NCBI GenBank assembly: GCA_958450325.1
Contig: OY288257.1
Span: 60,465,938-60,529,937 of the forward strand
Source: Agrostemma githago
Lineage: Eukaryota; Streptophyta; Magnoliopsida; Caryophyllales; Caryophyllaceae
DNA: 64,000 bases
Direction of reading: 5' to 3'
The notes under the pieces were generated by a model that saw nothing but the letters and a program-made list of their open reading frames with translations, had not been told where the DNA came from and made no database searches. Made by a program: the position numbers and the translations under genes. Numbering within the stretch: the stretch's first letter is position 1; each line of letters starts with the position of its first letter. Positions 9,501 to 19,793 of the stretch are shown here, piece after piece.

Positions 9501-10686
9501 CAAAAAGGCCTTACGTAGGTTAGCGACCCAGTTCGTCCGTACCAACGACGGACAACTTTACAAGAAGACACCACAGGGGGCTCTCCTTTTATGTGTCGAC
9601 AAGGGTAATGCTGAAAAGATCATGGCCGAAGTACATGACGGCGAGTGTGGTCCTCACATGAACGCCCAGATGCTAGTCCGGAAGATCATGAGACTTGGAT
9701 ATTACTGGAACAGCATGGAAACCGATTGCCAGCTATATGTCAGACATTGTCATAATTGTCAGATTTTCGCTAATGTACAGCACATGCCACCATCCCTGCT
9801 GTATACCATGACATCACCCTGGCCATTTTCAACATGGGGAATCGACATAATCGGAAAGATAAACCCCTCGGGAACCGGAGGACACTGTTTCATTTTGGTA
9901 GCAATCGACTATTTCACCAAATGGGTCGAAGCGGAATCCTACCGTATTCTTAACGCCAGCCACGTTGCCAAGTTTATCCAAAACAAGATAATATGCCGAT
10001 ATGGGATCCCTCATGAATTCATCAGTGACCACGGGACCCACTTTCAGGCCGAGACGGCAGCCTTGTTAGCCAAATACAAGATCCAAAGACATACGTCTTC
10101 ACCCTACCGACCCCAAACCAATGGAGCAGTAGAAGCAGCTAACAAAACCATTGTCACCATACTCAAAAAGATGGCTGACAATTATCGGGACTGGCCCGAT
10201 AAGATACCATTTGCCCTTTGGGGATATCGAACCTCGATTCGTACTGCGACCGGGGCAACACCGTATTACCTTACATACGGGATGGAAGCGGTCCAACCTG
10301 TCGAGCTGGAGGTACCGTCACTCAGAATCCTACTCGAAAGTCAAGTACCGGAAGCCGATTGGGTTCGAGCACGATATGACTCGTTAGTACTTCTAGACGA
10401 ACGACGATCTCGGGCTCTCAATAACATACAGATCTACCAGAAAAGAATCCAACGGGCTTTCAACAAAAGGGTAAGGCCCAGGAACATCAAAGAGGGAGAT
10501 CTGGTTCTCAAATCCATACGAGCTTTGTTACCAGTAGACCCAAGGGGAAAGTTCAAACCTAACTGGGCCGGACCTTATTTGGTAAAGAAGATTCTATCGG
10601 GTGGAGCGGTGATGCTAACGGATCTAGACGGGAATGAGTTTGTCAACCCAACTAACCTGGACCAGCTAAAACGTTATTACCCTTAA
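6532..10686 (+). CDS. Pol polyprotein: reverse transcriptase, two RNase H domains, integrase
   Basis: 1384 codons in the same frame as gag-pro, 18 bases after its UGA. Residues about 170-190 are a Ser-Glu dipeptide run. RT spans roughly 360-600 with VDFRDLNKAS and the catalytic YVDDMIVKS near 515. The RT-linked RNase H (about 650-770) has TTTETAMGAML where a catalytic Asp is expected, so it looks inactive. A second, archaeal-type RNase H (about 806-930) keeps all acidic residues: YFDGAS, AEYEA, HGDSS, ADALSKLA. Integrase follows, with an HHCC zinc region (about 1035-1075) and a DDE core: WGIDIIG near 1103, SDHGTHF near 1165, NGAVEAAN near 1199. It would copy the RNA to cDNA and insert it. The dual RNase H is diagnostic of Tat elements. 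The choice of Met 6532 as start is uncertain; in a readthrough product the domain would simply continue from gag-pro. Confidence 0.94.
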   Translation: MNRMLQNLGFLPGVTSRPDLPAGKILEVLDNGRIQTGLGYTLTPENRGQTETGKVIFVTPVFKSVQTGLYRPPTTRPGTHLAQVCNYIPDDIFASDAKNVEPALGLLFGEELATPTPKEELVSLILRSRTFDPSKLISDVRSGTGKRAWRKTVKWTDSQGRTFKLITGEGEMPESESESESESESESEIESSESGARISPVTPPLPLAVPGASGSVPGTLAIPPLTSDQMAALFELFSQFMNNNNRSAYDLSHFQKFQNFQNILCNDIEKPDEQVSLPPYLIEQLEQRESRNPVIEETESINVGTTLEPQMLKIGLSLDPREKQQFIDLLQEFKDIFAWSYKDMPGIDREIAEHHIPIKEGFKPVKQKLRRMRPEWSLKVKEEVDKQFKAGFIRVSEYPDWVANIVPVPKKDGKVRVCVDFRDLNKASPKDDFPLPHIDILVDNTADHALLSFMDGYAGYNQIKMAEEDMDKTTFITPWGTYCYTVMPFGLINAGATYQRTATTLLHDMMHKEVEVYVDDMIVKSKHRDGHITALRRFFTRLRKYNMRLNPQKCSFGVTSGKLLGHIVSQRGIEVDPAKIKAITEMQPPKTEKEIRGFLGKVQYISRFISKLTMVCEPIFKKLKIGERLLWDDKCQAAFDRIKEILSSPPVLMSPQHGLPLSLYLTTTETAMGAMLAQTVNSEERAIYYISKKFLEYECKYTMLEKTCLALVWATKKLRHYMLSYEVQVLSRMDPIKYLFEKPILNGRISRWTLMLAEFDLKFVPLKAIKGRVVAEFLADSPVAEEGHTDTWSFPDEDIFHTDTETWDLYFDGASNFRGFGVGILLISPRGEHTPVYIKLDFDVTNNAAEYEACIHGLQAAADLGVTNLRVHGDSSLVINQALQKWKTRNANLVAYQARVRDLEKQFQKVEYIYLPREENQFADALSKLASLLNIPDHMTSMPICVERRSAPAYIHDIEDIEIPDPEPWYKAIQTYLTIGEYPPGTDNRAKKALRRLATQFVRTNDGQLYKKTPQGALLLCVDKGNAEKIMAEVHDGECGPHMNAQMLVRKIMRLGYYWNSMETDCQLYVRHCHNCQIFANVQHMPPSLLYTMTSPWPFSTWGIDIIGKINPSGTGGHCFILVAIDYFTKWVEAESYRILNASHVAKFIQNKIICRYGIPHEFISDHGTHFQAETAALLAKYKIQRHTSSPYRPQTNGAVEAANKTIVTILKKMADNYRDWPDKIPFALWGYRTSIRTATGATPYYLTYGMEAVQPVELEVPSLRILLESQVPEADWVRARYDSLVLLDERRSRALNNIQIYQKRIQRAFNKRVRPRNIKEGDLVLKSIRALLPVDPRGKFKPNWAGPYLVKKILSGGAVMLTDLDGNEFVNPTNLDQLKRYYP
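7045..7113 (+). repeat. GAGTCT tandem repeat coding a Ser-Glu run in pol
   Basis: Imperfect tandem copies of the hexamer GAGTCT encode alternating Ser and Glu, ending in IESSES. It sits in a probable unstructured linker between the protease-proximal region and RT. The length is likely to vary between copies of the family. Confidence 0.8.
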
Positions 10687-11036
10687 ACCCGTTTCTCTCA
10701 ATGTCATTCGCAAAAGTTTATTAAAAAAAAAACGTCTTTTCAAAATAAACTTTTTTTAAAGACAAGTCAAAAGCTAGAATTACTTATTTTACTGTTATAA
10801 ACATCATGAACCAATAGTCTTGATGTATTTCGAAATTGCAATTTAAAGTCTGAACTACGTTTCGTTTGATTCCGCTATTTGTGGATACGTAGGCAGCCCC
10901 TCAAAAGGGGTACAACCACTGCAATCGAAAAAAAACAGGAACGGTTTCTAATAAACTTTCTTTATTTATCTCAAAAAAATCCAAAAAAAAAAAAAAAACA
11001 ACACATAAATAGTACTAATATTAAATAATAAAAAAT
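10687..11036 (+). other. Retrotransposon region between pol and the antisense gene
   Basis: Non-coding, with long A and T runs and a small palindrome CCCCTCAAAAGGGG (10899-10912) just after GATACGTAGGCAGC. It separates the 3' end of pol from the 3' end of the antisense PMD gene, so the two genes are tail to tail. Confidence 0.5.
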
Positions 11037-12712
11037 CTAAGGCATTTTCTTCTTCTCCTTTTCCTTAGTCTCTTTTTCGGCCCACCGACGTCGGCGTGGA
11101 GGGGAACGCTCCCGAATTACCAAGGGAATCTCCTTAACCCGGGCTCGTTTCTTCGAACTTGATTCCCCGGTCACCTCAGTCGGTCCTAGCCGGACCCGTG
11201 CTCTCTCGGGTATCCTTTCCCACGGCCCAAGCCTATCTCGGACCGCTAGCTTAGGTCCGAGCCTTCTCTCTAAGTCACTAGCACCAGTCTCTTTAGCTCG
11301 AGTCTTAGTCTTTGATTTAGAACCTGACTCCGGCCCGACAAAGGTAGTTGGAGTTTCCTCTTCAAAGAACCATCTATTGTCCTTCATCGATTCTCTACGG
11401 GTTAAGTCAAAAGCCTCATTGGTCTTTAAAGCTTCACGGGCCTCTTTAGATTCTTCAGAAGCCCATTTAATATATGATTCAGAAACCCAAGCGGTCTGAC
11501 AGGGGCGAGGTATGGTCCACATGGCCCGGGTAAACCAGCGTTGTAACCACGTGTCACACATAGCGTCCGTCAGTTGGACCGAAACGCGGATAATCGCTTC
11601 AGTTTCGGGAATCTGCTGAAATGAACCAAACTGCCTTAGAAGACGATCTGGGTAAATATGGACGGTCCAGTCCAAGGACAAAATCACCAGATAACGGGCT
11701 TTATCTCTTTTAGCTAGGCCCGTCATCTTCGAAAGGAACCACCAGATCACGTTCCACCTAATCAAGGGCCCGCCATGGAATTTTAGCTCCTCATCCCAGT
11801 ACTTCCGATTTATATGATGATTGGAGCTGATTCGTCGAGACCGCGAGCCTATCTGACAGCTTCGATACCTGGATATGCTCGTCGGGGGCTCTATAATGGA
11901 CAGGCGCTCGGATAACCAAATCTGCAAAAAAATTCGAAAAGTCAAAAACTTTCGAAAAATCAAAAAAAATTCGGAAACTTTTTTTTTCAAAAAAAAATCG
12001 AAAAATAAAAATTTCGGAAATTCAAAAAAAAATTCGGAAAAATTTTCGAAAAAAAAAAACGGTCAAATACCTGCAGAAGACGAATGCCGCCCGTTAAATG
12101 CCGATCTGGATCAAGTCTCCTTGTGTCAAGGCCCATGATGATCTCCCCAGTTATCAACCAGGCTGGGCTATAACCCGCCTCCATTTGATCCACTATGCTA
12201 ATTAGCCTGATCTCGCCCAAACATGAGTCAGCATCCATCCGACCTTCGAAAGCGTATCGATGCAGCATACAGAAGGCAAAGGCCCTACGCCTATGGATAG
12301 GAGAAATTCTGGGACCATTTGGATCCATAAATTTATCAGCTAGGTCGAACAGGGAAACGGAACCTCCCTTCACCATACGGGAAGTCTCAGCATGTGACAA
12401 CCCAAGAAAGTCTCTCAGCCTCCTCCTTGGATCAGGGTAAAAAGGAGGAATAGCAGGATGAGCATTAGGGCACCAACCCCCTACAGCAGCAATCTCTTCA
12501 GGCAAAGGACATATTTCTCCCCGGGGAAAGGCAAAAACATGATGGGTAGAATCCCAGAAGGTCAAACAAGCATCTAGAAAATGGGTATCCACCTTAAGTC
12601 GCTGGAGCGGGAACAAAGCTACAATTCTCATCTGAGTTAACTGGACCTTATCTCCATCTCGAAAATCTTGAGCCCACGCGTGAAGCATCGCGGTCAGATG
12701 TTCGATTCCCAT
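11037..12712 (-). CDS. Antisense plant-mobile-domain (PMD) protein gene, two exons, inside the retrotransposon
   Basis: Exon 1 is 12712-12071 (214 codons) and exon 2 is 11921-11037 (294 codons plus stop). They are joined across a 149-bp AT-rich intron with a CAG|GTATTT donor and a TTTTTTTGCAG acceptor, both at codon boundaries, giving about 508 residues. Exon 1 has the PMD hallmark FLDACLTFWD...HVFAFPRGE...PLPEEIAAVGGW. Exon 2 carries LLRQFGSFQQIP, also typical of PMD, and ends in a Lys/Arg/Glu-rich tail that may be nuclear. PMD proteins (host MAIN/MAIL1) act in the nucleus in transposon silencing and gene expression; copies in retrotransposons are known, as are antisense extra ORFs in Tat elements. 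A TATA box lies about 106 bases upstream of the ATG, so the gene may be transcribed independently. The function in the element is unknown. Confidence 0.78.
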
Positions 12713-12817
12713 AGCAGAAAGTTTTTATTTTTATCTAAAAAGTCTAAAGGGATTTTTTTAAGATGAGAAGGAAATATTTCAGGTTGGAATATGAGAAGAT
12801 TAAGGGCAAGAACTCTC

Positions 12818-12825
12818 TATTTATA
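12818..12825 (-). promoter_or_regulatory. TATA box of the antisense PMD gene
   Basis: TATAAATA on the minus strand in a CTATTATAAATAGAG context, 106 bases before the ATG at 12712. This spacing is normal for a plant gene with a short 5' leader. Confidence 0.6.
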
Positions 12826-13470
12826 ATAGGGAAACCTCCTCTCCTAGTCACCCCTGGAATAGGGATTTTTGCAGTATTCTCTATTTCACCTAGGCATACA
12901 GGCCTAACCAGGATTTTTAGGAATCCGTGTCAGAATCTGATCAGGAATCAAGTCATCCCAAGCATTCCTTTTCTTCCAAATTTTTCAAAAAAAAAATTTC
13001 CGCCATTTTCGAAAAAAATTTCGTTTTTTTTTTTCTTTCCAAAAAAAATCAACCAAAAATCATCTTTCTTCCCCCAGCACGAGTCAGTGTTTTATCTGTA
13101 TGTTGCATGCAAAACAGACAGGTATCCCAAGACTCCCGGAGAATTCTCAAAGTTCTCAGTGAAAATTCAAGCAACATTTTCGCTAAGGAATCGGATGTAT
13201 CAGTAAGCGGTACACCCGCAGCTTCTAATAGGAGCTCCCGCGCAATTTCAAAATGGAAATTGTCTACAACCAGACAAATCCAAGACTTTTTTAGTAGAAA
13301 GTCCCCGCGCCATTATCAACATCTATCCAGGTATGATTTCTATCTTATGGTTGGCGAGCCCTTCACGCAAGTCTAATGGACTCTAAACGACCCGATCGGA
13401 AGTCTGCCAGGTCTTAATCCTCGATTGGCCTGGTAGCTACTCTGACTTTCGCCTTGTCCAAGCCTCAGTC

Positions 13471-13483
13471 AGAGTGGGGGCTC
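13471..13483 (+). other. Polypurine tract
   Basis: AGAGTGGGGGCTC directly abuts the 3' LTR start (TGTAGA at 13484), the expected position for plus-strand DNA priming. Confidence 0.75.
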
Positions 13484-15779
13484 TGTAGACACCCACATTT
13501 TGACCGCCAGGTGTCTATAGTAGGTCCCGCCAAACACCCGATGATGATAGGACGCAAACATGCTTTAATGGACTCGGATATGGGCTCGAAATCATGGACA
13601 TTTGGTTTAGGCTTATTAAGGAGTACAAATCTCACAGAACGGACCTCAAATCCAGGCCCAGTAGGTCGTTTCGAGTCAAATAAGACTAATTTGGGTCGAT
13701 TCCGGCACCAGGGGTAAAACCGTCTTTTAGCGACCGAGTCAAACCCGGTCAAAGATATTTTTTTCCCGAGTCACACGAGCTGGCCGTGACACTGCACGGC
13801 TGATTTGGACTCAAACACCAAAAAAATCAGCTTCAAATAATATTAAACAAATCCGTTTAGGGATAGGATTCGATCTTAAGTAGGAATTCTATCCGGAAAC
13901 CGAATCAGAGATCGATCAAGCTCCCAGAACTCGGCTGAAACAGCCGAAATACTCCCACCAGCCGAGTATCCTTGCCTTACTCACCAAGAAACGAGAAGTT
14001 TTATTTCCTCACGAACTCTCGTTTTCCTATCCAAACCGGTGTTTCTTGTCACACAAGCAAGACCACCGCAATTCCTATAAATAGGACCTTACGTCCGACA
14101 ATTCAAAAAACATGAAATATCAACACAATAATCCCGACACACAATAATTTTTCAGAACTCGTATCTAAAAAATAAGTCTTGAAATCCACGTCCGAAGGAA
14201 TACCGAAATAGCAACCAAAAAACCGACGAATCCATCCCGTCCAATCCGGCCGATCCACGCCCCACATACACACACAAAAACGTCCCAAAAACCGACACCT
14301 TAACTCACCCACATCATCTCGACGCTCACGTGCCCAAGCCACCGTCCGACGAGCCTTATTCCGAGTAAACAAAGCATGTAGGTTGAGGGTGTAAATCAAA
14401 CCCGTCTTTTCTCCTTTCTCTCCCTAATCTCACGTTTTTTCTTCTTTTGTCCGTCGTTTTATTTATTTCTTTCGTCGATCGTCTAATTATTAATATGGGT
14501 CGTTCATCGCATCATATTTTTATTTATTTTCGATAGTAAAACTATTTTCAAATAACGTTCTTAAAATACGATACCGATTCTCTAATCGAATATCGTATCT
14601 ACAAGAACTAAATTAATTTATTCTCGTCGATGCTAAATAAAATCGTTACATCTTTTTAAACAAAATTCGACGATTTTTAACGCGGAGAGAATTAACATCT
14701 TTTTCGTTCAAAATTCTTTTTTTTTTTATTTTTTTCGTTCAAAACGAACTTTCTTTCAAAACTTTTTTTAAAAGTCTTCGATATCGATTTCATAATCGAA
14801 TATCGAATACGACGAATATCGAAAATATAAGTCGAGTATAAATTAATCCATATTTGTACGCGATTTATAGGAATTAACGGTTTTCGAACAAAATAAAAAA
14901 AAAACCCGGCAGACCACCACGCGGGTCGCGCGCCTGCCAGGCGACCCGCGCGGCGGCCTGGTTCGCCCGGCCTCCTTTTTCTCGTTTCTTCGCTTTTCTA
15001 TTTTTAATTCCTTTCGAACATTACATTAAAATGCGACTTTCGCGACATATTTTAATAAATACTTTTTTTCGACCTCGGTCAACACGTGTTAATCAATCAC
15101 GTGTCATCAAATCTTTTCTAAAATCATGCATATTATTTATTTACATCTTTATTCGATTTATTCATCGTTACTAACTCGTTTTCTCGTGTTTGTAGCTTTT
15201 TATTTGTTTTTATCGTTTTATTAGACTAAAACGAACTCACATGCTAAAATAACTTTGACGTTATTAGTTTAATATGCATTAAACGACTTAGCAACCCATT
15301 TATTTATTTTTCTCACATGCTTAGGAAAATAATGTTTGCATATCATTCAACCGTCGAACTAACCCGTGTACACCAAAAACGAACGATATCCTAGTAAAGG
15401 CCGCTAAGTGCGGGCGGGGTTGGGTGTTCTTAGTGAACTTCCCAACACGTACCCTCACCCCTTACTCAGAACCATGGTTTCCGGATGTCCGAAACCATTG
15501 GCAACGAGAGTCATTCAATATACGATTAACCGCCCAGTCGGCATCGGTATCGATATGCAAAGGGACGAGCCCAATAAACTCTGACATCGGAAATGGGCCG
15601 TATTTTGTATACGGCCCACTACGACATAGAGTGGGCTCGAACGGTTCCGAATAACCACAAAATTCGGTGGCGACTCCTACTTCGATTTAAATTTCAATTT
15701 GACCATCTCATATGGAGATTCATTCGCCTCCCCAAACCCGCGCGTGGCCGCGTCGGGGTGGACCTATGTCATGTCCACA
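13484..15779 (+). repeat. 3' LTR
   Basis: 2296 bp, the same sequence as the 5' LTR with two extra T bases in homopolymers and three substitutions found. The TATA box is at 14076-14083 and would drive transcription outward into the flank. The GC-rich island recurs at about 14908-14980. Confidence 0.95.
14076..14083 (+). promoter_or_regulatory. TATA box of the 3' LTR
   Basis: TATAAATA, the copy of the 5' LTR box. Transcripts from here would read out of the element toward 16 kb. Confidence 0.6.
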
Positions 15780-15784
15780 CCCAT
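15780..15784. repeat. Target site duplication CCCAT, right copy
   Basis: Exact match to 1013-1017. The base run after it, GATCAGCTCTA, is the remaining end of the interrupted GGGCC-rich element. Confidence 0.93.
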
Positions 15785-16112
15785 GATCAGCTCTATTACA
15801 AACCAAGTTCTTATTTTAAAATTTAGTTCTTAAAATTAAGAACAAACTTTATGATTTAGTAGATAAACTTTATAAATAAAGTTCTTCTTTACAACCCCAA
15901 GAAAAAAACGACTATTTAGTGGTCTCAAATATTTCATAGGTTAAATAGTGGAGAAATTCTTTCCAACACATTGTGGGACAAGTTTTCTCCGATCCATATA
16001 ACAGAACTAAGTATCAGTAGTTTTGAAATATCGTCTCACGTTATAGCATATTTATTTTGTGAGGAATATTTTAATGAAGGAAAAAAAAAATTTATACATA
16101 GTACAATATATA

Positions 16113-17197
16113 GGAAAAATTACACATTACAGCCTTATAAAAATCACTTTTTTTCAATTACAAACTTATAAAAAAAAATTCAACAATTACTACCTAATAA
16201 ATCACTTTTCATTTGTTTTTGCTACCTTGAATGAACTCCGATGGATTAGTAAGTTGATTATGTTTCGAAAGTTGTGAACAGACCAAAATACCCCTCAGAT
16301 AAAAAATTGTTTCACTTCATCGACCCCGTGTAAACCCTCTTCAACTCTTCTACCCACTCTGTACATCTCCCTCTCCATATCATTCTCTAACCCTAATTAA
16401 TTTGATAAATCCAACAATAATCTGTACAAAATTGAAACCCAGATTTGCAATTGAAGAAAACAACAAATTAAATCTACAAGTAACTTTTCAATCGATTCAA
16501 TCGTTAATTTCGGGTTCTCAATCGATTCCTACAATGAAACCCAGATTTGCATTTAAATTATGTTTTTCTTACCTGATCTAATTAAGTTTATTGTTTAGTG
16601 TAACTGCACTTTAGGGTTTCTGCAATTTAGTGTAATTAAGCCAAATGTAGTTATTGATTAAATAATTTCATTTTTTAGGGTTTCTGCAATTTGTTTTAAT
16701 TAGATTAAATGTTAGTTGAGGTTGCTTTTGCCATTGCTATTATTGTTGTAGATATGGATATACAGTCATTTGTTGTTAACTTGCGGATGATGTTTGGTGG
16801 GAATTTTGTTAACAATAAAGGTAAGACAATGTAGAGACAATGAAGAACTATGGTGTTCTTCCTTAAGCAAAAATAACGAAGTGGTAGACACAGTAGAGAA
16901 GGGTAGTGAATAAATTGAAGAACAACAAGATAGAAATTGAAAAACAATAAGAGTGATAAAGCTTTGGGAAAAGGGGAGGGTATAAATAAACTCATTAAAA
17001 GATGCAGGGGCAAAATGGTCACGTAATTAGAAGAAATGTAATTTTGGACGAAAATTAGCTTACTAATCTGTCGGAGTTCATTTATAGTAGCAAAAGTAAA
17101 TAGAAAGTGATTTATTATGTAGTAATTGTTGAATTTTTTTTATAAGTCTGTAATTGAAAAAAATAATTTTTATAAGGTTGTAATGTGTAATTTTTCC
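16113..17197. mobile_element. Non-autonomous Mutator-like element (MULE) with long inverted repeats
   Basis: 1085 bp flanked by an exact 9-bp duplication CAATATATA (16104-16112 and 17198-17206). The terminal inverted repeats are about 150 bp, starting GGAAAAATTACACATTACA on the left and its complement on the right, with scattered differences. The 9-bp TSD and long TIRs are those of Mutator-like elements. The interior has no transposase motif; the 105-codon minus-strand frame at 16705-17022 is low-complexity Leu/Phe and I do not call it a gene. Confidence 0.85.
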
Positions 17198-17206
17198 CAA
17201 TATATA

Positions 17207-19640
17207 TATACACTTCAAGGTAAAGTAGCGTGCGTGGATTTAATTTAAGTCAATTAAAATGAAGTGACATATCATTGACTAAATTGAAGTTGGATTGGAT
17301 TGATTAATTAAGTTCAATCAACTTAATTGAATTGAATTAAAAAAAAGGTGTGAACTCTTAAAGACATGTGAACAAATTTGGTCTACCGGTCATTGTGTAT
17401 CACCTTGCATTTTGTCCCGAGTTTGAATTTCATTATTACGAAGTTTTAATAAATGCTTATTTCTCAACTCCTTTGTTGCATTGTGAATACTTTTTAAAAC
17501 TCATCATCCGGTCAATCATTTTAGGAAAAAAATTGACTTCCCATCCATTATTTTTAATACGTTCTCTTCACCATGTTACTTATAAGGATTTTTCTAACAC
17601 GTGTCAAATAAGAGGCTAATTAGAGCACCATTTATAAAAATAATTTTCTAAGTAAGGCAAATTTGAAACTATATTTCAAATTTTCATGATATTCAAGTAA
17701 ATGTTTTCTTAATTAATTAGTTTGTTAACATATACTCCTACTCCGTATATCCATTGGACACATACATACATGTTAAAAATCATACGGAGTACTTATATGA
17801 ATGACAACATACAATAGTACTCGTATAAATTAAAAATCTTAGGAGTATACTCCAATTATTTATCAATATTTCAGGCATCGCTGACTATATCATACTACTC
17901 TCGTCCCACTAAAAATTGTCCCATTTCATTAAAATATTTCTCAGATATAATAAATAAATGGGACAGATTTTTAGGTATAGAGGAAATAATACTTCCTCCA
18001 AGTTTTAATGTTCTTCCCATTCCAAAATGTTACAAAGTTTTTTGGTTGGGTTAAAATAATGAAAAACTAATAAGGAAGTATGGGTTGGAAATGAAAAAGT
18101 AATGAAAAATAATGAAAAATAATGAAGTTAATATATAAATGGATTAAAATATTGAAAAAGTATGACCAAATAAGGAAAGAAATGAAATGGGAAGAAGATA
18201 GAAACTTGGATGAAAATGGTAAGTGGAAAGAAGATAAAAACTTGGAAAAAGTATTAAATTCCGACTGATGAATTATATGACTGGTAAGAATCAAACTCAA
18301 ACCTCATACTACTTATTTCCAGTTACGTGAGTTGTAACACCTAAAGTGAGTTTTAGTTTTACTACCCCGACCGATGATGAATAGAAGGAAGGAATTGAAT
18401 AATTAAGCAGCCAGCGTGGAGTATTAATTTTTGCATGAGAAGCTAGCTTATGACACGAGTGCATGAAGTACATAAATGATTCACAGGTCTAACTCTAACA
18501 GTACGTACGTTGAAGACGAGAGCCATTTGTGATGACCGTAATAAATATACCAGATTAACAAGATAATGTGAGCTACAAGATTCAAAACAAACAAACAGTA
18601 CACGTTGTTTGACATGACTCAAAGCATAAATAAACCAACCAACGAATTCAACGTATGTAACACTTAAAAGATCAGAGTTAATAATACTAGTAGTATATAA
18701 AGGGAAGCTAGCTTGCTAGCATAAATGATAAATGTTGATGACTACTGCATACTACAAGTCCACAACAGAAACAAGTTGGTTAGGACTACGCCATCCTAGT
18801 TATTAGTATTAAAGGAGCGTGCACCTCCCTCTCTCAATAATGCATTTAATATGGAACCTCATCTCCTACTACATACTCCGTACATACATACTTGATTACT
18901 AAGCCTATATACCCAGAGCTGAATGGATCGTCGTGATTATTATGGGTTCGATTTGGACCAAGTCATCCCTTCAATCCAAATTTGTGAAATTAAACGAAAT
19001 TTAGCTAGCTAGCTTGCTACCGTGTGTTATCAAATCCAATTAGGATAATTAGACTGTACCAAATGATGAATGAATATATAGCATGTCTAGATGAAAAGAT
19101 TAGAGAAAATCCCTTGTTCTTCACCAGATAATCCAAAATTTTGTATCCTGAATACATACATACGGGGTATAACTTATAATTAGTACCGAATCCAACATGC
19201 ATGTTCGAGTATAATCCATGAGTGGAGTCTAGTAACCTAGTTAAAATTAGAGTGAAACTCCCATCTCACCTTAATGAAAGTACTTCAAACTAAACTAAAA
19301 ACAATTTTGTGTAAGTTGTACGAAATTCGTACCTTCTAAACTCGAGTTATGCAATGCATTGTATCCCAAATTCTCAATAGAAAGATGATTTAGAGACTAT
19401 ATATAATATGCACCTAAAGTAAGGATGGTGTGGGTGTGGCTCCCCCCGTCATTAAAAACATCCAAATAATACGAGTACTCCATTAGAAATTAGAAATATT
19501 GGTTAAGGGGGTAGTGAGATTATATGTGGGCCATTCTCAATTGGCCTTTAATTTTGGCCTATTAAATTCTTGCTTGCAGTTATTTGCCCCCTTGCAACAC
19601 CACCATCATTATCATCCCTCTCTCTCTCTCTCCCTTTTCT
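17207..19640. other. Gene-free AT-rich spacer upstream of the CFL1-like gene
   Basis: No coding region recognised. It contains a Stowaway-like MITE (17895-17989), the start of a second similar repeat (TACTTCCTCC at about 17990), three copies of TACTCCGTA or its complement and an AG/CT-rich stretch (19617-19633) close to the promoter. Confidence 0.5.
17895..17989. mobile_element. Stowaway-like MITE, degenerate
   Basis: About 95 bp between TA dinucleotides (17893-17894 and 17990-17991). Imperfect inverted ends share GTCCCA...TAAAAAT...GTCCCATTT with its complement. The terminus is only partly like the CTCCCTCCGT consensus. Confidence 0.42.
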
Positions 19641-19643
19641 CCC

Positions 19644-19650
19644 TATATAA
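19644..19650 (+). promoter_or_regulatory. TATA box of the CFL1-like gene
   Basis: CTATATAAAC about 145 bases upstream of the ATG at 19794, following a CT-rich stretch that is common in plant core promoters. Confidence 0.6.
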
Positions 19651-19793
19651 ACACATCAAAATATTTACTTCCCCACTTGATCACTCACCAAACTCATATA
19701 ACTCCCATCAAATATAGGGTACTATAACATTATATACTATACAAACTTAGCTTGAGTGAGAAAAGATCAGTAGTAAAGTAGGAATATAACATC

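Larger units (their letters stand above)
1018..15779 (+). mobile_element. Complete Ty3/gypsy LTR retrotransposon, Tat lineage
   Basis: A 14,762-bp element with two near-identical LTRs beginning TGTAGA and ending CCACA, a perfect 5-bp TSD (CCCAT), a primer binding site, gag-protease, an RT/RNase H/RNase H/integrase ORF and a polypurine tract. The second RNase H of archaeal type after a degenerate first RNase H, the CHHC knuckle in gag, the long LTRs and the large 3' region with an antisense gene place it in the Tat group (the Retand/Ogre/TatIV neighbourhood). Comparing the LTRs by eye I found three substitutions and two homopolymer length differences, so the insertion is recent. It appears structurally complete; the only interruption between gag-pro and pol is one in-frame UGA at 6511. 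It inserted into an older GGGCC-rich DNA element. Confidence 0.95.

Noticed and set aside
16705..17022. 105-codon minus-strand frame in the MULE
   Set aside because: Low-complexity Leu/Phe/Ile composition with no transposase motif. Probably chance in AT-rich DNA.
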